From positions 1-28,395 of the forward strand of contig NZ_PSLQ01000047.1 of assembly GCF_040289685.1 (NCBI RefSeq): a DNA stretch of 28,395 nucleotides. The letters run 5' to 3'. Below, in pieces: positions 9,645-16,088 of the stretch. A model generated the notes under the pieces. The model saw nothing but the letters and a program-made list of their open reading frames with translations. It made no database searches and was not told the origin of the DNA. The position numbers and the translations under genes were made by a program. The stretch is from Pyrinomonas sp040289685. GTDB lineage: Bacteria; Acidobacteriota; Blastocatellia; Pyrinomonadales; Pyrinomonadaceae. Position 1 is the stretch's first letter; each line of letters opens with the position of its first letter.

Positions 9645-9673
9645 ATTCTATACAATACTGTTCGTTCTTACAA
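9645..9673 (-). promoter_or_regulatory. Predicted promoter for the small peptide-vWFA-purH group
   Basis: On the - strand, TTGTAA (9673-9668) and TAGAAT (9650-9645) are separated by 17 nt. It points toward the 25-residue peptide at 9575. Its -35 lies in the 22-nt sequence duplicated on both sides of the N gap, so the true upstream context is uncertain. Confidence 0.4.
9649..9656 (+). promoter_or_regulatory. Possible -10 element for birA
   Basis: TATACAAT (9649-9656) resembles a -10 box on the + strand, directly adjoining the - strand -10 at 9645-9650. No good -35 is visible at 17 nt (ATGGCA or GGCACG). If real, it would drive birA across the gap. Confidence 0.25.
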
Positions 9674-9800
9674 GGAGGNNNNNNNNNNNNNNNNNNNNNN
9701 NNNNNNNNNNNNNNNNNNNNNNNNNNNNNNNNNNNNNNNNNNNNNNNNNNNNNNNNNNNNNNNNNNNNNNNNNNNNNNACTGTTCGTTCTTACAAGGAGG
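9657..9800 (+). repeat. Identical 22-nt sequences flanking the N gap, each ending in AAGGAGG
   Basis: 9657-9678 and 9779-9800 are identical (ACTGTTCGTTC then TTACAAGGAGG). Contig ends that overlap by 22 nt but were scaffolded with a fixed 100-N spacer would look exactly like this, so the gap may be artificial. The alternative is a genuine short repeat that broke the assembly. Confidence 0.75.
9679..9778. other. Assembly gap of 100 N
   Basis: Exactly 100 Ns, the conventional placeholder for a scaffold gap of unknown size. Nothing can be said of its content. The long reading frames that run through it on either strand are not meaningful. Confidence 0.98.
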
Positions 9801-9817
9801 CGCGACCTTTTCCTATC

Positions 9818-9850
9818 TTCGATTCGTATGTCTTCTATTTTCGATTCGTA
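9818..9850. repeat. Short direct repeat at the birA start
   Basis: TTCGATTCGTA occurs at 9818-9828 and again at 9840-9850, a 22-nt period, straddling the proposed birA ATG (9828). With preceding bases the two units agree at 15 of 17 positions. The repeat separates the AAGGAGG ribosome-binding sequence (9794-9800) from the coding region. Confidence 0.6.
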
Positions 9851-10652
9851 CAGTCGTCTCATGCGTTTTCCGCCAGTGATCATTCGCTACGACAGGATCG
9901 CTTCGACCAACACGGAGGCGGCAGAACAAGCGCGGCGTGGCGCGCCCGAAGGCGTGTGCATCGTGGCACGCGCGCAAACAAGCGGGCGCGGGCGACAAGG
10001 TCGAACGTGGGCATCGCCGCCCGATGCGGGACTCTATTTCAGCATCATCTTGCGCCCAACCGTCGAAGAGCGATGGTGGCCGCTCATCTCTCTGATCGGG
10101 GCGCTGGCCGCGCGCGACGCGTTGCGTATCGTCTGTTCTGTAGAAGCGGACATCAAATGGCCCAACGATTTGCTGATCAATGGCAAGAAAATCTGCGGCG
10201 TCTTGGCCGAAACGGTTGAGGCCGAAGGCGGGCGCGCATGTGTACTAGGCGTCGGGATCAACTTGCGTTCCATCGGTTGGCCTACAGAACTCGCTGCCTC
10301 GGCGACTTCGGTCGAAGCGGAGACCGGAGCTGTTCCCGATGGCGAAAGGCTGTTGCAAGCATTGATAAATGCACTTGATGCGTGGTACGCGCTGCTCCAC
10401 ACCGAGACCGGACCGGAAGCGATTCGTCGCGCGTGGGAGCATCGTTCGAGTTATGCTTTCGGCAAGCGCGTGCGCGTCGCCGTGGAAGGTCGAACGGTTC
10501 AGGGGACGACGCGCGGTCTGGAGCCGACAGGTGCGCTCCGCCTCGAAACCGAAAGCGGTGAGATGCTGCACCTTTACTCGGCAGAGATCATGGAGCTACG
10601 CGAACTCGAAACGGGCGGCGACCCGGATTCGCGTCGATCGGATCCCGGATAA
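9828..10652 (+). CDS. birA: Biotin-[acetyl-CoA-carboxylase] ligase, catalytic form
   Basis: Biotin protein ligase: activates biotin with ATP and attaches it to the carrier lysine of biotin-dependent carboxylases (EC 6.3.4.15). The catalytic core is complete: STNTEA near the start, the nucleotide/biotin loop SGRGRQGRTW, KWPNDLLINGKKICG (catalytic lysine region) and GVGINL. A C-terminal SH3-like domain is present (RVRVAVEGRTVQG to the end). At 274 residues it lacks the N-terminal helix-turn-helix of E. coli BirA, so it should be a ligase without repressor function. The start is unsure: ATG 9828 has AAGGAGG only 27 nt upstream, too far to be conventional, and ATG 9861 would begin just before the conserved domain with no ribosome site. 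Damage near the scaffold gap may explain this. Confidence 0.93.
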   Translation: MSSIFDSYSRLMRFPPVIIRYDRIASTNTEAAEQARRGAPEGVCIVARAQTSGRGRQGRTWASPPDAGLYFSIILRPTVEERWWPLISLIGALAARDALRIVCSVEADIKWPNDLLINGKKICGVLAETVEAEGGRACVLGVGINLRSIGWPTELAASATSVEAETGAVPDGERLLQALINALDAWYALLHTETGPEAIRRAWEHRSSYAFGKRVRVAVEGRTVQGTTRGLEPTGALRLETESGEMLHLYSAEIMELRELETGGDPDSRRSDPG

Positions 10653-10795
10653 GAGCGTTCATGTGAGGCAGCGCGCAGCAGAAAAGTTTGGACAACTGGA
10701 CCGGTCGGTTTAGCGTGCGACTCGATCTTCAGAATGATGCAGAGGCGCGCGCGAAGCGACGAACTTTCGACGAACGTGAGCGGGACGAGAATGAC

Positions 10796-11311
10796 ATGAC
10801 CATGCGGCTCGCGCCATGGGCGCAAGCGCAGATCGAAGAGTTTCTGCGCGCCCACTTACGTGATCAAGAGATTTCGCTTCCCGAGTTGCGCGTTCATACG
10901 GGACTGTTTGCGCGGTGGGCGACGCGCCTGATGCGCGCTGGAGGGTTCACCATCGGACGACACATCTTCGTTGCCCCGAAGCTAGTTCGGCGCGATGAGC
11001 GCGGGCGCTTGGTTGTTCCGGGGTGGTTGATCGTGCACGAAGCGGTGCACGTTCTCCAGTTTCGGCGCGTGGGCGCGTGTCGGTTGGCGCTCTCTTACGT
11101 TGGCACATACTGGCGCGAACTGTGGCGCAGCAGAAGCTTGGGGCGCGAGGCGCGCGTGCGCGCCTACTTCGCCGTGCCGGAAGAGGGGGCCGCTTACGCC
11201 GCGACGGAGGCTTTCCTGAACTGGCGCGCACAACAAAGAGAGGGCGCGCGTCAGCTCAAAGCGACTGAAGCGCTAGCGGTTCCTGATCGGCGCGAGCGAG
11301 CCGAAGAATGA
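10796..11311 (+). CDS. Small HExxH protein, putative zinc metallopeptidase
   Basis: A 171-residue protein with HEAVH at residues 81-85 inside VPGWLIVHEAVHVLQFRR. The setting (hydrophobic strand, HExxH, then V-x-Q) resembles the DUF4157-like minimal metallopeptidase core, in which the two histidines bind zinc and the glutamate is catalytic. A likely third ligand is one of the acidic residues in the later EEGAAYAATEAF segment; that is inference. There is no signal peptide and no membrane segment. The frame is open from 10688; starts 10796 or 10802 are preferred, with a GGGACGAG-like ribosome site, and give a protein beginning just before conserved-looking sequence. It follows birA by 143 nt and may share its transcript. 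The substrate is unknown. Confidence 0.65.
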   Translation: MTMRLAPWAQAQIEEFLRAHLRDQEISLPELRVHTGLFARWATRLMRAGGFTIGRHIFVAPKLVRRDERGRLVVPGWLIVHEAVHVLQFRRVGACRLALSYVGTYWRELWRSRSLGREARVRAYFAVPEEGAAYAATEAFLNWRAQQREGARQLKATEALAVPDRRERAEE

Positions 11312-11326
11312 AGAGCGAAAGAGGGG

Positions 11327-11605
11327 TCAGCGCTTCTGGTCTTCGATGACGAAGCGCACTTTGCCGCGCGCGATCTCTTCAAGCGCGATGCGCGTCGGTT
11401 TGTGTTTTGTGGGATCGAGCGGGACGCGCGGGCTAGCGCCACGCATGATCTGTTTGCTCCGCTCGGCGGCGATGAGAACCAGTCGGTACTTGGAGTCGAT
11501 CTCAGGTGGCATCTGCTCTTGCAAGCGGATGCTCGGGTTCACTTCGCTAATGGCCTCTTTTCTCCTCATCATCTCTTTCATCATCCTCGGATCAAGATAG
11601 ATCAA
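11327..11605 (-). CDS. rpoZ: RNA polymerase omega subunit
   Basis: A 92-residue omega-type subunit, which aids assembly and stability of RNA polymerase by clamping beta-prime. The core IDSKYRLVLIAAERSKQIM and the later PTRIALEEIARGKVRF are the typical omega helices. The annotated start is a TTG that overlaps the gmk stop codon (TTGA), suggesting translational coupling. Several in-frame ATGs at residues 8, 9, 12 and 13 are possible alternatives, and the extra N-terminal ~20 residues are longer than in E. coli. It is the last gene of the yicC-gmk-rpoZ row and ends 15 nt from the convergent HExxH gene. Confidence 0.9.
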   Translation of the reverse strand: MIYLDPRMMKEMMRRKEAISEVNPSIRLQEQMPPEIDSKYRLVLIAAERSKQIMRGASPRVPLDPTKHKPTRIALEEIARGKVRFVIEDQKR

Positions 11606-12273
11606 CTGCCGCCGTTCTGTCCACTTTGTGCGTTGCCTTGCTCGACGGGCGGGAAGGTCTCCAGCACGCGGCGCACGAGCGCTTCTTGGCGCGGGCGACG
11701 GGCGCGCTCAGCATAGATCACGGCGGCCAGTTGCGTAGCGGCGCGTTCGACTTCGTCGTTCAGGATGATGTAGTCGAACTCACAGTAGCGTTCGACCTCA
11801 AAGCGCGCGTTGCGCAGCCGCCGTTCGAGATCGGCTGGGGCTTCCGATCCGCGATGCATGAGGCGTTCACGCAAGGTTTCGAACGACGGCGGAATGATGA
11901 AGACGGCGATCGCTTCGGCTGCGAGGCGACGCACGCTGGCCGCGCCCTGCACGTCTATTTCAAGGATCACGTCGAGCCCGGCGCGTTGCGCGCGCTCGAC
12001 TTCGCTCCACGGCGTGCCGTAATAGTTGCCGTGGACGCAAGCCCATTCGAGGAACCCTCCGCCATCGCGCATCCGCTCGAACTCTGCGACCGAAACGAAG
12101 TGGTAATCGCGCCCTTCGACTTCGCCCGGGCGCGGCTTGCGCGTCGTCCACGAAACCGAATAGCTCAGGTCAGGAACGGTCTGGCGCACGCGACGGATCA
12201 ACGTCCCCTTGCCGCCGCCCGAAGGTGAACTGACGACGATGAGCATGCCGCGTCCTTGACTCTCACTCGACAT
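11602..12273 (-). CDS. gmk: Guanylate kinase
   Basis: Phosphorylates GMP to GDP using ATP (EC 2.7.4.8), feeding GTP and (p)ppGpp pools in the cytosol. The P-loop is SSPSGGGKGT (residues 15-24), in place of the commoner GPSGVGKGT. The GMP-binding segment reads SWTTRKPRPGEVEGRDYHF, with GGGFLEWACVHGNYYGTP following and LEIDVQGA as the Walker B-like strand. The lid and RNARFEVE region are present; length 223 is slightly long at the C-terminus. The start overlaps the end of yicC by 11 nt and the stop overlaps rpoZ, so the three genes are almost certainly one transcript. Confidence 0.97.
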   Translation of the reverse strand: MSSESQGRGMLIVVSSPSGGGKGTLIRRVRQTVPDLSYSVSWTTRKPRPGEVEGRDYHFVSVAEFERMRDGGGFLEWACVHGNYYGTPWSEVERAQRAGLDVILEIDVQGAASVRRLAAEAIAVFIIPPSFETLRERLMHRGSEAPADLERRLRNARFEVERYCEFDYIILNDEVERAATQLAAVIYAERARRPRQEALVRRVLETFPPVEQGNAQSGQNGGS

Positions 12274-13144
12274 TTTGCGCTTGCTCGCGTAGCTTCTCGA
12301 TCTCCGCTTTGATGGCTAAGCCGGCCTCTTTGATGGCGATATCGGTCGTCTTCGAGAGGATCGTATTCGCCTCGCGATTCAACTCTTGCAGCAAGAAGTC
12401 GAGCTTTTTGCCGACTTCGCCTGCCTCGGCAGCGAGCGCGCGAAACTGAGCGAGATGACTCTTCAAGCGAGCGACTTCCTCGGTGATGTCGCTTCGTTCA
12501 GCTAGATAAGCGACCTCTTGCGCAAGCCGCGCTTGATCGAGTTCGATGATGTCGGCTCCGCTGCGCGCTAGGAGTTCGCCGACGCGCCGTTGCAGGCGCG
12601 CGCGATAGATCTCGACTTGATCGGCAGCTAAATCTTCGATCACCGGCACCAAGCGCTCGATCTCGGCCAGATGCGCGAGCATCTCGCGCTTGAGCGCTTC
12701 GCCTTCGCGCACGCGCATCTGGTCCAGTTCATCGAGCGCCTGCGCGAGCGCTCGGTTGATGCCGTCGATCTCCTCTGCGCTGAGCGACGCGCGAACGGGT
12801 TGCAACACGCCCGGCAACCGGACCAGCGCATTGATGTCCGGTTGGGTGGTGAGCGTGAACTCCTTTTGAACCTCGCGCATCGCGTGCAAGATGCCAGCCA
12901 GCAGCGCGCGATTGATCTCGTAAGCGATCTCGCCCGTTCGCTCGAATGTGATCGTCGCTTCGACGCGCCCTCGGGCCAAACGCGCGCCCACTGCTTGGCG
13001 AACCACCGTTTCAATGCCGGTCAGTTCCGCGCTCGCTCTCAGTTGCAGATCCAGAAAACGGTTGTTGACCGTTTTGAGTTCAACCGTGACGCGGAAGTCG
13101 GCGCTCGTCGTTTGTCCGCGCCCGTATCCAGTCATCGACTTCAT
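12263..13144 (-). CDS. yicC: YicC-family endoribonuclease
   Basis: A 293-residue YicC/YloC-family protein. The N-terminus MKSMTGYGRGQ is the family signature, and the C-terminal region has KKLDFLLQELNREANTIL then KTTDIAI, the conserved DUF1732 block with acidic residues thought to bind metal. YicC proteins are reported to be endoribonucleases acting on small RNAs. The start 13144 is chosen because it begins at the family signature; the frame extends upstream to a TTG at 13189 without support. It overlaps gmk by 11 nt; the yicC-gmk-rpoZ order is widespread in bacteria. The ABC exporter ends 75 nt upstream on the same strand. Confidence 0.93.
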   Translation of the reverse strand: MKSMTGYGRGQTTSADFRVTVELKTVNNRFLDLQLRASAELTGIETVVRQAVGARLARGRVEATITFERTGEIAYEINRALLAGILHAMREVQKEFTLTTQPDINALVRLPGVLQPVRASLSAEEIDGINRALAQALDELDQMRVREGEALKREMLAHLAEIERLVPVIEDLAADQVEIYRARLQRRVGELLARSGADIIELDQARLAQEVAYLAERSDITEEVARLKSHLAQFRALAAEAGEVGKKLDFLLQELNREANTILSKTTDIAIKEAGLAIKAEIEKLREQAQNVE

Positions 13145-13219
13145 GTTCTTCGTTTGCTCGGTTGCGCTCGCGCGCAGTCGATTTATCAAGCTTTTGGCTC
13201 CGTCCTCCTGATCGCCGCG

Positions 13220-15058
13220 TCAATGCGCGACCGAAGAATCGGCTCGAAGCTCCTGCTCTTCATTCGACTCCGTCGGTTCCTCGTCGGCGAACTGCAAGGC
13301 GTACAAGCGACTGTAGACGCCGCCGCGCGCCAGAAGCTCCTCGTGTGTGCCAGTTTCGACGATCCGTCCGCGTTCCATGACGACGATCAGATCGGCGCGT
13401 CTTACCGTCGAGAGCCGGTGAGCGATGACCACCGTCGTGCGTCCCTGCATCAGACGCGCCAATGCGCGCTGGACCAGCCTTTCCGATTCCGCATCGAGCG
13501 CTGATGTCGCCTCATCCAAAATGAGCACAGGCGCGTCGGTCAGCACGGCACGCGCGATGGCCAATCGTTGCCTCTGACCGCCCGAAAGGAAGATCCCGCG
13601 TTCGCCGATCACCGTATCGTAGCCGTGTGGGAGTTCCATGATGAAATCGTGCGCGAAAGCGATGCGCGCCGCTTCTTCGATCTCTTCATCGGTCGCCTCA
13701 GGACGACCGTAGGAGATGTTGTAGCGCACCGTGTCATTGAAAAGCGCCGTCTCTTGCGTGACGATGGCGATTTGGCGACGGAGATCGGCCAACTTCACAT
13801 CGCGCAGATCGATGCCATCCCACAACACAGCCCCTTCATCCGGATCGTGAAAACGAGGGATGAGTTTGGTCAGCGTCGATTTGCCGCCGCCCGATTCGCC
13901 CACGAGCGCGACCACAGCGCCGGCTGGAATGCGCAAGTTGATGCGGCGTAGGATGCTCCGTCGGTCGTTGGCGTAGCCGAACGAGACGTCGCGCAGTTCA
14001 ATCGCGCGGCGAAGCGGCGCAAGCGGAGCCGCGTCGGGCTTTTCAGCGAGTTCCATCTTTTCGTCCATCACTTCCCAAACGTGGCGCGCCGCGGCGAGCG
14101 CTTGCTCCATGCTGTTATGCAAGCGCGAGAGCTTGCGCATCGGGTCGTAACTTGAAAAGAGGAAGAAGAGAAAAGCGAGAAACTGCGCCGACGTCATGCG
14201 CCCCGCGACGATTTCGCGCTGGCCGATGAAGAGCAGAAAGACAACGGCCACAACGCCGACCAGTTCGATGGTCGGCGGCGCAAAGCCGACGATGCGCGCC
14301 GTGCGCAGATTGGCGCGCGCGATGCGCTCTGCCGCGCGTTGGAAGCGCCGCTGCTCGCGCTCTTCGGCGCAGTAGGCTTTGACGATTTGCTGATTGGCGA
14401 TCGCTTCTTGCGCTGCGTCGGAAAGCCCTTGCGTGCTTTCGACCGATTCGCGCGCGAGTTTGCGTAGCGAGTTGCCGAAGCGCGTCGTCAACAAGGCGAC
14501 CACCGGCGCGATCACCAGCGCGCTCAACGTCAACCGCCAAGAGTAGTAGATGGAGGCTCCGAGAAAGATGATGAGCGTGAAAGTTTCGCGCAGCATGTCG
14601 CGCAGCGTCGTCGTCACCGCCGTTTCGATGGCGGCAGCAGAAGAGACCAGACGCGAAACGAGGTAGTTCGTTCGGTGGCGCTCGAAGAAATCGGCCGACT
14701 GGCGCAGGATGTGCTCGTAAAGATCCCGGCGCAAACGGAGCACAGCCCCTTGTCCGACGCGCGCCATCAAGTAGGTCGAAAGGTATTCGGCCAAACCCTT
14801 GGCGATGGTGAAAACAAGCAGCAGCAGCGCGATCGTGCGCCATGCAGCAAAGCCTGAGGATGGGATCAGGTGTTGAAGGCCGAAGAGCGTCGGCGTCCGT
14901 TGAGCCGCGCCGGGCTTGAAAGCTTGGTCGAAGATGGGCACAATGAGCGCGCCCATCGCGCTCTGCAGCAGGCCGACGGCGAGCATCGCAATGGTGGCGA
15001 GCACGAAGTAGGCCCAATAGGGCCGAAGGTATGCGAGCAAACGTCGTAGGTCGTGCAT
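13220..15058 (-). CDS. MsbA-like ABC exporter (fused membrane and ATPase domains)
   Basis: A 612-residue half-transporter, acting as a homodimer in the inner membrane. Residues 1 to ~320 carry about six hydrophobic segments; the ATPase domain has Walker A GESGGGKST (387-395), Q-loop Gln436, signature LSGGQ (491-495), Walker B VLILDE (511-516) and switch His547. Length and layout match MsbA, the lipid A flippase, but lipid-linked oligosaccharide or drug export cannot be excluded. The frame is open to 15451, yet the 131 extra residues look non-coding and lie partly upstream of a good - strand promoter (15152-15181). ATG 15058 starts right before the first membrane helix; ATG 15082 is an alternative. 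It lies upstream of yicC-gmk-rpoZ. Confidence 0.93.
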   Translation of the reverse strand: MHDLRRLLAYLRPYWAYFVLATIAMLAVGLLQSAMGALIVPIFDQAFKPGAAQRTPTLFGLQHLIPSSGFAAWRTIALLLLVFTIAKGLAEYLSTYLMARVGQGAVLRLRRDLYEHILRQSADFFERHRTNYLVSRLVSSAAAIETAVTTTLRDMLRETFTLIIFLGASIYYSWRLTLSALVIAPVVALLTTRFGNSLRKLARESVESTQGLSDAAQEAIANQQIVKAYCAEEREQRRFQRAAERIARANLRTARIVGFAPPTIELVGVVAVVFLLFIGQREIVAGRMTSAQFLAFLFFLFSSYDPMRKLSRLHNSMEQALAAARHVWEVMDEKMELAEKPDAAPLAPLRRAIELRDVSFGYANDRRSILRRINLRIPAGAVVALVGESGGGKSTLTKLIPRFHDPDEGAVLWDGIDLRDVKLADLRRQIAIVTQETALFNDTVRYNISYGRPEATDEEIEEAARIAFAHDFIMELPHGYDTVIGERGIFLSGGQRQRLAIARAVLTDAPVLILDEATSALDAESERLVQRALARLMQGRTTVVIAHRLSTVRRADLIVVMERGRIVETGTHEELLARGGVYSRLYALQFADEEPTESNEEQELRADSSVAH

Positions 15059-15151
15059 GGGTCGCCTGCGCGTCGCGTTCATTCGGGCGGGGTCACGATC
15101 GAGCGCGGTCGGTAGGTTGCCGACGGTCGCGCTCCGAACGGCAAAGAGCAA

Positions 15152-15181
15152 ATCATACTGAGCGGGGTGCCAAAGCGTCAA
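15152..15181 (-). promoter_or_regulatory. Predicted promoter for the ABC exporter gene
   Basis: On the - strand, TTGACG (15181-15176) and TATGAT (15157-15152) are spaced by 18 nt, both close to consensus. The predicted start near 15145 leaves a leader of about 65-85 nt and settles that translation begins at 15082 or 15058. Confidence 0.6.
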
Positions 15182-15234
15182 GGCGATTGGTTGAAAGGCG
15201 CGATCGGTTGGCGCAGATCCGTCGGTCTTTGGAT

Positions 15235-15240
15235 TATAAT
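15235..15240 (+). promoter_or_regulatory. Consensus -10 box for the response regulator gene
   Basis: A perfect TATAAT at 15235-15240, about 38 nt before the regulator's ATG at 15278. No matching -35 sits at 16-18 nt (the nearest TTGGCG is 21 nt away), which might mean activator dependence. The -10 shares the divergent region with the ABC exporter promoter. Confidence 0.45.
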
Positions 15241-15277
15241 CTTCAGCCGAATCAAGGTTAGAAGTCATTGCGAAGAG

Positions 15278-16009
15278 ATGATGACGAGTGCCGTGGTTGC
15301 TGAAAACGAAAAAGCCGTCCGACGTTTGCTGATCGTCGATGATGACGTGAGCATGCTTCGTCTTTTGGCGGAGTATTTCCGTCGTCTCGGTTACGAGGTC
15401 GAGGATGAGGAAAGTGCACAGCGTGCCTTCGAGCATGCGTTGAGGAGCCACTTCGATTGTTTCATCTTCGATGTCGCCATGCCGGAGATGAACGGCATCG
15501 AGCTGTTGCGTCGCTTACGCGAGCGCGGTCTGGACACGCCCGCCCTTTTTCTGACGGCGCACGATGCCGTTGAGGACAAGGTCGCCGGTTTTCACGCTGG
15601 GGCCGATGACTATCTCGCCAAGCCCTTCGATCCGCGCGAACTCGAAGCGCGCGTCGAAGCCCTCTTGCGCCGGGCCGGGCGTGCGCCGCAGCCCGTGGTC
15701 AAAAATCGCATCGTCATCGGCGATCTGGTGATCGATAAGCGACGCCACGAAGTGACAGTCGGCGGCGAGCGCGTTGATTTGACGCCGCTCGAATTCCAAA
15801 TCCTTGAGCTTTTGGCAAGCGATCCTGGACGCGCGTGGTCGCGCGATGATTTGCTCGATGCCATCTGGAGCACGGATTACGAGGGTTACCAGCGCAACAT
15901 CGATCCACACATCAACCGCCTGCGCAAAAAGATCGAAGCTGATCCGAAGAACCCGCGTTACCTGCTGACCGTGCGCGGCGTTGGTTACAAGATCAACGAT
16001 GCGCTGTGA
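15278..16009 (+). CDS. OmpR/PhoB-type response regulator
   Basis: A 243-residue DNA-binding regulator. The receiver domain has the acidic cluster DDD (21-23), phospho-acceptor Asp65 in FIFDVAMPEMNG, Thr93 and Lys115 in LAKPF. The C-terminal winged helix (about 145-243) reads VDLTPLEFQILELLA, then RNIDPHINRLRKKIE and the terminal TVRGVGYKI wing. It therefore acts as a phosphorylation-controlled transcription factor. No histidine kinase gene adjoins, so it is an orphan within this window. The start 15278 (or ATG 15281) is chosen because it lies just past the TATAAT box and ahead of the receiver domain; earlier in-frame starts lie upstream of that box. GAAGAG immediately precedes the ATG. Confidence 0.95.
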   Translation: MMTSAVVAENEKAVRRLLIVDDDVSMLRLLAEYFRRLGYEVEDEESAQRAFEHALRSHFDCFIFDVAMPEMNGIELLRRLRERGLDTPALFLTAHDAVEDKVAGFHAGADDYLAKPFDPRELEARVEALLRRAGRAPQPVVKNRIVIGDLVIDKRRHEVTVGGERVDLTPLEFQILELLASDPGRAWSRDDLLDAIWSTDYEGYQRNIDPHINRLRKKIEADPKNPRYLLTVRGVGYKINDAL

Positions 16010-16088
16010 GCGCATGCGCTTCGGCATGGCAAAGCGATTGATCGAACCGGCGAGCGACAAACTTCGAACGGGCGGAGCTCCACACGCT

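Noticed and set aside
9611..10219. A frame through the N gap joining birA's other reading frame
   Set aside because: It depends on 100 unknown bases, and its right part is an out-of-frame reading of birA.
12671..13504. A 277-codon + strand frame opposite yicC and the ABC exporter
   Set aside because: Antisense to two certain genes; no recognisable domain.
15059..15451. N-terminal extension of the ABC exporter to 15451
   Set aside because: It would overlap the response regulator and run upstream of a near-consensus - strand promoter; MsbA-like proteins start at about 15058.
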